Part shown: piece after piece, positions 7,689 to 15,700 of the stretch
How positions within the stretch are numbered: the stretch's first letter is position 1
Layout: every line of letters begins with the position of its first letter
Source: a virus
Virus record (IMG/VR): IMGVR_UViG_3300032242_001842
Location: 1 to 22,490 of that record
Reading direction: 5' to 3' (one strand)
DNA length: 22,490 nt
Position numbers and translations under genes: made by a program
The notes under the pieces: model-generated
The model's database searches: none
What the model was told of the DNA's origin: nothing
Seen by the model: only the letters and a program-made list of their open reading frames with translations

Positions 7689-9419
7689 TTATCCAAACAC
7701 CGTGTCTAAACTGGCTGTTACTGAGTTATAATATTGATAGATAACAGATACACTATTCGAGTTTGCCCAACCAACACGGCCGCCAACATATACGTTACCT
7801 GATACACCTACACCACCGGCAACAACCAACGCACCCGTTAAGTTTGAAGTAGAGGCTAATGTACTCGATAAATTCAATTGTCCTGTTGCAGCATTAAAGT
7901 TTAATGCCGAAGCAGCATTGGCGCCTAAGTTGCCTGTGACAGCATTAACCAGCATAGGATAGAAAGTACCTGTTGTCGCTGTTGATACGTTAACGGTGTT
8001 TGCAATGTTTGCGTAATTGACACTATTGCCTACAGAAGAAGGAAGATTGGTGAGTAAAGAACCGTTACCAATAATATAGCTTCCATTAACATTACCAGGA
8101 ACAGTCAGCGCACCTGCGTCTGTTAAATTAAGTATATTTGTTGAGTAAACACCATTAATTATCTGTAGAGCACCAGTACTATCTATTCTAAAATATTTGC
8201 CTGTATTAGCTACACCACCATAAGAAAGATTATTGGCCGACAGAAAATCAAAATAACCAAGACCACCTCTGGTATTTGCACCAACCGCATTAAGTGCGGT
8301 TAATTGGCTATTAGTTGGTCCTGCAAAATACGATATAGTAATAGTATTGGCGTAAGTATTTCCCGCAATAAACAAAGTATTATTTGCTGCGTTATATGAA
8401 AGACCAGATGAAGCATTGGCACCTAAGTTGCCTGTAACAGCATTAACCATAACAGGATAGAAAGTACCGGTTGCTGCTGTTGTTATGACTTGAGTGTTAG
8501 AACTGTTTGCATAGGGAATATTGAATAAACCTGCACCAGATCCGGCGTGGTTTCCTGTTACCGTGCCACCACTATAAACGTTTCCTAGAACACCAATACC
8601 ACCAAGTGCAACTAATGCACCAGTAGAAGTTGAAGTGGATGTATTATTACTGTTGGCATAAATTATGCCAGTACCTTTAGGAGTTAAATTGATTCCTATA
8701 TTAGGATCTGAACCTTGCGCTCCAAAAGTAACTGGAAAACCAGTGACGTTTCCTGTTATGAAAGCATAGTTTACGGCAGCTGCTGTTCCGTAGATTCGAG
8801 CCTGTTCGTATCCACCCGCAACGAAACCCACATCGCCATTGGGTGATGGAGTTCCTGTAGAAGGGTTATAAATTCCTCTGTTGGTCGAACCAAAACTAAG
8901 GCCTGGTTGAGAAACACTTCCACCACCAACAACAACACCATACGTGCCTTTTGGAACTAGTGTAATACCAATATTAGGATCAGAACCTGCTGCGGATATT
9001 CTAGGTGAAGATACTGCAGCACTGACGTTAGGAACTGCCGAATCAATTTGTATATAGTTATTTCCGCCGGTATTACCAAACGTAGAGTTATTTCCTGTTG
9101 TTAATTGTCCTGTAATGTTTATTGCATTAGACAACGCAATGTTTATTGTTTGCGTTGTTGTATTTGTTGTTATTGAAATGTTATTGCCGGCGGAAAACGT
9201 AAGTGTCTGGTTTGGCGCAGTTGGAATTAAAGAAGTTCCGTTTGCAGTTACAGTGCTAAAACCATTAGCATAAAAATAGGTGGTTGCACCACCCAAGTTT
9301 TTAAAGTACAACTTACCGTCGGCAAAGTTGAGAGCTATCTCTCCATTTGCCAATGATGAGGGTGTGCTTCCAGGTGTTGCTGACTTTTTATGTATTAATA
9401 CTGTATTTGCTATTGCCAT
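7689..9419 (-). CDS. Repeat-rich tail fibre with Mtd-like N-terminus (576 aa)
   Basis: The first 50 residues (VLIHKKSATPG, LANGEIALNFADGKLYFKNL) resemble the small N-terminal domain of Mtd-type tail-fibre proteins, which probably anchors the fibre. The rest is beta-prone low-complexity sequence. It includes two GSDPNIGINLTPKG-type segments (near 146 and 237), two copies of a TGTFYPVMVNAVTGNLGA module (about 317-334 and 483-500), and two TGALVVAGGVGVSGNVYVGG-like segments (266-285 and 528-547). The last two module types are also in the 804-residue S74 fibre. There is no S74 domain, and the protein ends in ASLDTVFG. It begins three bases after the coiled-coil gene, whose last codons supply a GGCGGAAG ribosome site. 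Fibre identity is firm; the receptor is unknown. Confidence 0.82.
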   Translation of the reverse strand: MAIANTVLIHKKSATPGSTPSSLANGEIALNFADGKLYFKNLGGATTYFYANGFSTVTANGTSLIPTAPNQTLTFSAGNNISITTNTTTQTINIALSNAINITGQLTTGNNSTFGNTGGNNYIQIDSAVPNVSAAVSSPRISAAGSDPNIGITLVPKGTYGVVVGGGSVSQPGLSFGSTNRGIYNPSTGTPSPNGDVGFVAGGYEQARIYGTAAAVNYAFITGNVTGFPVTFGAQGSDPNIGINLTPKGTGIIYANSNNTSTSTSTGALVALGGIGVLGNVYSGGTVTGNHAGSGAGLFNIPYANSSNTQVITTAATGTFYPVMVNAVTGNLGANASSGLSYNAANNTLFIAGNTYANTITISYFAGPTNSQLTALNAVGANTRGGLGYFDFLSANNLSYGGVANTGKYFRIDSTGALQIINGVYSTNILNLTDAGALTVPGNVNGSYIIGNGSLLTNLPSSVGNSVNYANIANTVNVSTATTGTFYPMLVNAVTGNLGANAASALNFNAATGQLNLSSTLASTSNLTGALVVAGGVGVSGNVYVGGRVGWANSNSVSVIYQYYNSVTASLDTVFG

Positions 9420-9422
9420 TTA

Positions 9423-10025
9423 TTAAAAACTTCCGCCGTCCCTTATTTCTTCCATTGGTGTTTCAAGGGTATTTGATACAATACTTAGATTAACTTTCTT
9501 AATCTCTGGCACGTTCTTAACCTCATCATTTTTTTTCTTGGGTTTAGCAGGAGTTTTTACAAGCTCAGACAGTTTATTTTCTAATTTAGAAACTTTATCT
9601 TCATAAGTTGTGGTTAACTCTGAAACTTTATTTTCATGAGCTGTAGCCAGAGAGGACAATTCATTTCTGTGATCCTCTCTTGCCCTCAACAACTCATTTC
9701 GCGTTGTTTCAAGGTGTCTCGAATCACTTTTGCTAATTTCATAATGTTGTTCAACAACTCTTAACCGGTCCATTTCATTATTCATACCAGAAATAATTCG
9801 ATCTTTTTCTAAATTTTGTGCAACCAATATTTCAATTTGTTGATTACCAGAATTTACAGAACGATCTCTGTAACTTTCTAGTTCACCAATCATTTTAGAC
9901 TGTTCATTAATGATATCATCCGTCACTTTGGCATTTGCCTGTAACGAAAGATTTCTCATGATGCACTCATTTAACGAGGCCGTCAAAGTTTCAATATAAT
10001 AATTAATATACTTTTCATTGTTCAT
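9423..10025 (-). CDS. Coiled-coil structural or accessory protein (200 aa)
   Basis: A charged, mostly alpha-helical protein. Residues 30-155 give long coiled-coil segments (IGELESYRDRS, NNEMDRLRVVEQHYEIS, HENKVSELTTTYEDKVSKLE). They are followed by a lysine-rich stretch (KTPAKPKKKNDEVK, 156-169) and a flexible tail ending in R-D-G-G-S-F. No catalytic motif, signal peptide or membrane segment is seen. The end matches the D-G-G-x-F ends of the two preceding non-identical genes. An AGGAG ribosome site lies at 10034-10038, eight bases before the ATG, in a 42-base gap. It lies between two fibre genes, so a connector, oligomerisation or assembly role is likely but unproven. Confidence 0.75.
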   Translation of the reverse strand: MNNEKYINYYIETLTASLNECIMRNLSLQANAKVTDDIINEQSKMIGELESYRDRSVNSGNQQIEILVAQNLEKDRIISGMNNEMDRLRVVEQHYEISKSDSRHLETTRNELLRAREDHRNELSSLATAHENKVSELTTTYEDKVSKLENKLSELVKTPAKPKKKNDEVKNVPEIKKVNLSIVSNTLETPMEEIRDGGSF

Positions 10026-10067
10026 TTCAAAAACTCCTATGATGAATGTATTATGTAGTCAAAATTT

Positions 10068-12053
10068 TTAGAATGTTCCTCCGTCGAGCGTTGTCGACCA
10101 GACAGGTATACCGGCATTTGTTACCGTCAATATTTGGTTAGAATATGTCTGATCAGCAGTACCAGCCGCTGCTGTAACCTGCATGGCGCCTGTACCATTT
10201 CCATATACCATACCGTTGGTAGTTGCCGTTGCAAATCCTGTACCGCCTTGAGGCACGGTTAGACCAGCAATTGGTGTGTACACCACAGCAGTTGCACGAC
10301 CAAAGTTATCTACTGTTACAGCAGTGATGGTCGAGTTAGTGCCGTATGTGCCCGTATTGGAGAACGAAATGTTGGCAAGAGAAACAACACCTGTACCGTT
10401 ATAGTACGTTAATGTATTATTGGTGTACGATGTGTTGTTTGTACCGCCTGATGCAATAGGTAGTGTGCCTGTTGTCAGAGCAGATGTTGACGTTGCATAC
10501 ACCGCACCGCCGCTGGTGAACGTATTAAGTCCTGTACCACCAAAGGAGGTTGCTAATGTACCTGAGTTAACTTGTGCCGCAGAAATTGCAATGTTGGCCG
10601 CGGTGTATGCAGACACACGACCATAAGCATCTGTTGTGAGTGACGTAATTGTGGCGTTTGTTGATAACGTGCCTGTTACAGTAGGCGTTAGGTTGGCGAT
10701 TGAAGAAATACCGTTTGTTCCAGCACCAACCAAGATTTGACCCGAAGGTAGTGTTGATTGTCCTGTACCGCCTTGTGATACAGTCAGGCCAGATATTGAA
10801 GAATATGTGGCCGCAGTCAATCTACCCCACGCATCAACTGTCAGTGAGGTAACAGTTGAGTTTGTGGCACCCGATCCTGTTGGTGTGAAAGTTGAGTTGG
10901 CGAGTGAAGTAAGTGTTGAACCACCAATTATCAACTGACCAGATGCAAATGAGGTCGAACCTGTACCGCCAGAACCGATTGGTAATGCAGACGAAAGGTT
11001 GACAATGTTTGCATTGTAAATTGTTGAGTTGACTAAGTTAGCTTGCAAGTTTCCAGTATTTGCGGCAGTCAACTGTGCGTATGTGACTGTATTACTTACC
11101 GGATTTATACTTAAATTCTTAAACAGATAGTAGTTACCTGCAACGCTGGCGCCGCCTCCAGAACCTGCACGAATAAGACCGTGAAAATAGTTTGAATTGG
11201 TTGCAGAAGTATTTGTGTTGGACAATCCGTAAAAACCAATATCAACTACGTCAGCCGTATTATTAGCAGCCAATTCAATCAACGAATCTACCGTTTGATA
11301 TATCGCTGTATTTGTATACGACTGAGTACCTTGTACATACAAGTTACCAACAACAGTAAGATCGGTTGTGATAACCTGCGGACCAACTGCGGCTGTATTT
11401 GAACGAAGAATTGTTGAGTCTGTAGTAATAACTACGTTGGCATTTGAACCAACAGGAGCAAAAGAAGTTGTTGTGATACCAGAACCAGTTGCACCAACAA
11501 TACTAATTGTGTTGCCTGTTACAAACGAAACGGTGCCTGTGTTACCGCCGACGTTAAAAGAACCAGAAGATGCTGAACCTACGGTCGAAATTGCAAGAAC
11601 ACGGCCGTTGGCACCTACGGTGATTACAGGAATAGTAGCGCCCGAACCGTATGTGCCTGCACCAAGACCGGGTACCGAATTCAATGCGGCGTTTAATGTG
11701 ACGCCGTTCTGACCACCAAACGAAACCGCTGATGCGGTAATATCAGAACCAGAGATAGAGAAGTTCTGTGGTGCCTGTAGATACGAGGCCGAGTTTGCGT
11801 TACCGTACAGAGAGGCGGCAATATTGCCTGATGCGTCTCTCTTGACTAGTGTTCCTGCTACGTTTGCTGCGGTTGCAGAATCGACAGTAGATGTATAGTA
11901 TTGGCCACCAACGTTATATACACCAGAACCTAAAATGTTACCGATGAATAATGTGTTTGATGCATATGAGTAAGCTAATTCACCGGTGTTTCCTGTGGTT
12001 GGTATACCAACGGTACTGGAGCGTTTAATTCTGATTACTGTATTTGCGGCCAT
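10068..12053 (-). CDS. Repeat-rich tail fibre with Mtd-like N-terminus (661 aa)
   Basis: The N-terminus (VIRIKRSSTVG, NTGELAYSYASNTLFIG, residues 6-38) looks like the small Mtd-type tail-fibre anchor. A middle module at 235-328 (SLIELAANN, VDIGFYGLS, HGLIRAGSG, YYLFKNLS) recurs in the 1731-residue fibre. Residues 357-650 are repeated units combining GGTG, GQILVGA and VTSLTVDAWGRL-type segments, as is common in phage fibre shafts. The C-terminus is L-D-G-G-T-F and there is no S74 domain. A clear AAGGTGA ribosome site at 12058-12064 lies four bases before the ATG. A late-promoter-like octamer is at 12088-12095. Together these make it a likely start of a transcript. Probably a virion fibre; the receptor is unknown. 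Confidence 0.83.
   Translation of the reverse strand: MAANTVIRIKRSSTVGIPTTGNTGELAYSYASNTLFIGNILGSGVYNVGGQYYTSTVDSATAANVAGTLVKRDASGNIAASLYGNANSASYLQAPQNFSISGSDITASAVSFGGQNGVTLNAALNSVPGLGAGTYGSGATIPVITVGANGRVLAISTVGSASSGSFNVGGNTGTVSFVTGNTISIVGATGSGITTTSFAPVGSNANVVITTDSTILRSNTAAVGPQVITTDLTVVGNLYVQGTQSYTNTAIYQTVDSLIELAANNTADVVDIGFYGLSNTNTSATNSNYFHGLIRAGSGGGASVAGNYYLFKNLSINPVSNTVTYAQLTAANTGNLQANLVNSTIYNANIVNLSSALPIGSGGTGSTSFASGQLIIGGSTLTSLANSTFTPTGSGATNSTVTSLTVDAWGRLTAATYSSISGLTVSQGGTGQSTLPSGQILVGAGTNGISSIANLTPTVTGTLSTNATITSLTTDAYGRVSAYTAANIAISAAQVNSGTLATSFGGTGLNTFTSGGAVYATSTSALTTGTLPIASGGTNNTSYTNNTLTYYNGTGVVSLANISFSNTGTYGTNSTITAVTVDNFGRATAVVYTPIAGLTVPQGGTGFATATTNGMVYGNGTGAMQVTAAAGTADQTYSNQILTVTNAGIPVWSTTLDGGTF
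11070..11351 (-). other. IELAANN beta module, copy in the 661-aa fibre
   Basis: Residues 235-328 align with residues 1089-1175 of the 1731-residue fibre. Shared landmarks in order: SLI-x-LAANN, DIGFYGLS, HGLIR-x-GSGG, YLFKNL, NTV-x-YA. Only these two proteins in the window carry it. Confidence 0.8.
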
Positions 12054-12087
12054 TATATCACCTTATAGTTATTTTGTTGATGTCTTG

Positions 12088-12095
12088 TATTTATT
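12088..12095 (-). promoter_or_regulatory. T4-late-promoter-like octamer ahead of the 661-aa fibre
   Basis: The minus strand reads AATAAATA then C, one mismatch from the T4 late consensus TATAAATA. It sits at the end of the 100-residue gene, 34 bases from the next ATG. That gap also holds a good ribosome site, which a gap in a tightly packed cluster would need if transcription begins there. Confidence 0.5.
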
Positions 12096-12396
12096 AAAAC
12101 CCGCCACCGTCTATGGAGGTCGAAAGTGTATTAGCTAAAATAAATGCGCCATTAGCAAGATCATAACTTATTGTTGCTTCTGTGTTTGCAGTAACCGCTA
12201 TTGCATATGCATTATTTGCAACGACATAAACAGAATTTGCTAAATAGTAGGCCGAATTTGCCTCTTGTGCCGCTGCATTGACAGCTGGACCAAGATCGGA
12301 AGCACCATTAAATTGAGAGATGGCTGCCACCCTCTGTGGAGTAGGACCATTCATCCTGACATTAATTGTCTGTATCGGCGCGACTACTACAGCCAT
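12094..12396 (-). CDS. Small heptad-repeat (trimeric coiled-coil-like) protein, 100 aa
   Basis: After an N-terminal strand (MAVVVAPIQTINVRMNG) the protein becomes a run of heptads from about residue 47: NSAYYLA, NSVYVVA, NNAYAIA, VTANTEA, TISYDLA, NGAFILA. The Ala and aliphatic spacing fits a coiled coil, probably trimeric as in phage fibres. The heptads resemble the 14-residue repeat of the 1731-residue fibre (for example NAVNTYAISAYATA). It ends in I-D-G-G-G-F. The start is 11 bases after the 119-residue gene, with an AAGGTAA ribosome site overlapping that gene's stop. It may be a short fibre, whisker or collar element; the exact place is unknown. Confidence 0.72.
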   Translation of the reverse strand: MAVVVAPIQTINVRMNGPTPQRVAAISQFNGASDLGPAVNAAAQEANSAYYLANSVYVVANNAYAIAVTANTEATISYDLANGAFILANTLSTSIDGGGF

Positions 12397-12407
12397 TTTA
12401 TATTACC

Positions 12408-12767
12408 TTAGTAGGGTATGCTTACAGACGGAGAAACAAATATCTGTCCCTCTAGTACGCGAGTTATATTTCCTGATCCCGTGGTATCTTGTATTATTAC
12501 ATCATATACTAATTTATTGACCGAATTTGGAACAACATTAGCCGTCGTGGCTGCATTTGCTGATAGTTGTAATATACCAGAATTTGCATTTACCACATTG
12601 GCGGTAAATTGCAAAGCGACATTGGCCGAAATATAAGAAGTCTTTGCATAACTGAATACGTTAAAGTTATTTAAATTATATGGAAGACCATTGTTATCAG
12701 TCAGAGTTAACTGGCTGGTAAATGTTGCTCCCTGTTCCATGTATAAGTCTTGATAACCTGCTGGCAT
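12408..12767 (-). CDS. Small beta-rich tail/baseplate-associated protein (119 aa)
   Basis: The sequence follows a pattern I associate with small structural proteins in marine T4-like phages: AGYQDLYMEQGATFTSQLTL (3-22) at the start, a short NNGLPYNLNNF turn, and a C-terminal series VYDVIIQDT (87-95), ITRVLEGQIFVSPSVSIPY (101-119). It is nearly all beta-prone, with no signal peptide or helix, and resembles an immunoglobulin- or BppU-N-terminus-like fold. The ATG is one base after the stop of the 1731-residue fibre. It could attach a fibre to the baseplate, but this rests on context. Confidence 0.7.
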   Translation of the reverse strand: MPAGYQDLYMEQGATFTSQLTLTDNNGLPYNLNNFNVFSYAKTSYISANVALQFTANVVNANSGILQLSANAATTANVVPNSVNKLVYDVIIQDTTGSGNITRVLEGQIFVSPSVSIPY

Positions 12768-12768
12768 T

Positions 12769-15700
12769 TTACTTCTTCTTTAGTTCTTCGATTTCGGCCT
12801 TCAGTTCTTTGATGGCTTCGATCAATAATGGTACCAATTTTTCGTAATGAACTGTTTTATAGTTCTCACCCGATTTACTATATTGAACACCATCAACATA
12901 TTCCGTGTCAAATGGTGCAGCAACCACAACTTCTGGCAACACCGCTTCAACTTCTTGTGCAATAACACCAACTTGAGTTCTTTTATCGGTGTAACCGTAC
13001 TGTTCTGCAAGTTCATTTGAATTGAATTTTACACCAGATATTTGCATAACTTTATCAAGAGCATTGGATATTGATGTAATATTTTCTTTTAGTCTCTTGT
13101 CAGAATAGTACGCGGTAATGTTATTGGTAGCACGAATTTCACCAGTAGTACCTGATGCAGCAGTACCAACACCAAAAGATCCGTGTTGTACCGAAGATGA
13201 TGTTGCAATATCTTGAGGCAGACTTAGTAAAACATTACCCGTTGAACTATTTGCAGTAACCTGATTTGTAGTACCTGTTATTGATGTTACGCCACCACTC
13301 GCTCCACTAGAGGCCGCAGTGACACGACCATATGTATCTACGGTTAAGTTTGCATTGGTGTATGAACCTGCTGTTACGACACCCGATTTAAGGTTCAATG
13401 TTACTGCTGTATTGCCGTAATATGTTGTGCCGCTTGACAATGAAAGTGTTGAACCAATTGTCAGAGCGTTAGCAACTGAACCGGCTTGTCCGCCTGTTGC
13501 TATAGGCGTATAACCTAATGCCGTCGTAATTACAGATGAGGTAATATACGAAGATGTAATGTAACCAGATGGATTGGTTGCGTTATATGGTGTAAAACCT
13601 AAACCAGCAACAATATTGGCGTTTGTCAAATAACTCGATGTAATGTAACCAGATGGATTGGTTGCGTTATATGGTGTAAATCCAAGTGCCGTTGTTACCT
13701 GACTTGAGGTGATCGATGCACCGGTAGATAGTGCAGTTGCAGTACCGTTGAACGTCACACCACCAGAAGTTTGTGTAATAGAACCTACAGAAGCACTTGC
13801 GGCGTTCATGAAGTTTAATATTGTTGTGCCGTCTGTTACAGGCAAGAAAGTCATACCGTATTGACTGGCGCCGCCTGTATAATTAACAACTGCTGCTGAA
13901 GTACTACCAGATACTTGAGATGCACCACCTATTAATGCTGTTGTGGCATTTAGTGTTACAATCTGACCAAGTGAAGTCAAACTTGAACCAGTAACACCTG
14001 ATGCCAATGTTGCACCTGTTAATGTTCCGGCGGCCGCGGTCACAGTAGCAGAACCACCAAGACTTATTGAAGTTCCGTTTACAGTGATCGAAGAATTCGC
14101 TAATGCATTATTAGGTACTGAACCAATTGTGATGTTGCCGCCGGATAAGTTTGTTAGATTTGCACCCGATACTGCACCGAACGTTGATGACCAAGTTCCT
14201 GATGTTATTGTTCCAACAGAAGTTAAACTTGAACCAGTAACACCCGATGCCAATGTGGTGCCGGTTAATGTTCCTGCTGCAGCTGTTACAGTAGCAGAAC
14301 CACCGAGACTTATTGAAGTTCCGTTAACGGTAACTGAACTGTTAGTCAAAGCAGAGTTAGGTACCGATGCCGCAGTTATATTGGCACCCGCAATGCTTGT
14401 TAGTGCCGCGCCATTACCTGAGAATGTTCCTATCAATGTTGCTGGAGTTAACGATGCATAATTTACCGTGTTACCTGTTGGTGCAGTCGCCAAATTCTTA
14501 AAGAGATAGAAACTACCTGCATTAGTTCCACCCGAACCTTCTCGAATTAAACCGTGATATCCAGCACTTGATAAACCGTAAAAACCAATATCAATTACAT
14601 CTGACGTAGAATTGTTGGCGGCCAGTTGTATTAACGACTGAGTTGTTTGCAATGTAGAAGTATTAACATACTCAGCTGTTCCTGAAACTCTCAGGTTACC
14701 AGAAATTGATACGTCATTCTGGAATATTGTGGCACCGGTAAATAATCCACCTGTATTAGCCTTGTTATATGCTGATATTGCGTAAGTATTAACAGCATTA
14801 GATGAATTATAACTAGATGCAGCTAACGTATTAGCCGCATTTGCTTGGTTAAATGCAGGAGTTACAAGGGTTCCTGCATTATTGGCCAAAGCATAGGCCG
14901 ATATTGCGTAAGTATTAACGGCATTTGCTGTTGCATAACTTGATATTGCGTATGTATTAACAGCGTTGGACGAATTATAACTGGATGCAGCCAAAGTGTT
15001 TGCAGCATTAGCCTGGTTAAATGCAGGAGTTACAAGTGTTCCAGCATTATTTGCTACGCTATATGCTGATATTGCGTATGTGTTAACGGCATTTGCTGTA
15101 TTGTAACTAGAGATTGCATACGTGTTAACGGCATTAGAAGATGCATATGCAGAAATTGCAAAGGTATTAACCGCGTTGGCTGTGTTATAACCAGATATTG
15201 CATACGTATTTGTTGCGTTTGCTGTTGCATATGCAGATATTGAATATGTGCTAACTGCGTTAGAGGATGCATATGCAGAAATTGCAAAGGTATTAACCGC
15301 GTTGGCTGTGTTATAACTAGCTATTGAATATGTGCTAACCGAGTTGGCTGTAGAATACGAAGAATACGAATAAGTGTTAACAGAATTTATGTTTGTATTC
15401 TGTAAATTATTTACCTGTTGTAAATAATACACAGCATTAGATGTTGCAACATTTGTTGATGATGCTGTTGTTACAGAATCAGATCGATATTCATCTGTTA
15501 GTATTCTATAAAAAATTCCTGTATTAACATCGTTTAGATCCCAATACAAGTTTGATTCTGTCCAACGAATATATGCATTTCCTGCGCCGGTATTTCTATA
15601 TGTACCAATTAGAGTTGTCTGGTTTGGTGTTGAAGTACTCAAAGTGAAATTAGGAGTATTGTAGACTGTATTACCATTTATGGTAAAGTTTCCAGATACA

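Noticed and set aside
10026-10067. AAAATTTT palindrome in the gap as a terminator
   Set aside because: There is no GC-rich stem and no following T-run on the transcribed strand, so it does not resemble an intrinsic terminator.
12822-13016. 64-residue minus-strand frame within the S74 domain
   Set aside because: An out-of-frame shadow of the chaperone domain, with no start signal of its own.
15054-15287. 77-residue minus-strand frame rich in Gln, Met and His
   Set aside because: It is an alternate frame of the 42-bp tandem repeat, not a gene.
14758-15387. Tandem repeat considered as a CRISPR array
   Set aside because: There are no unique spacers between repeats. The 42-bp units run head to tail in frame inside a coding region.
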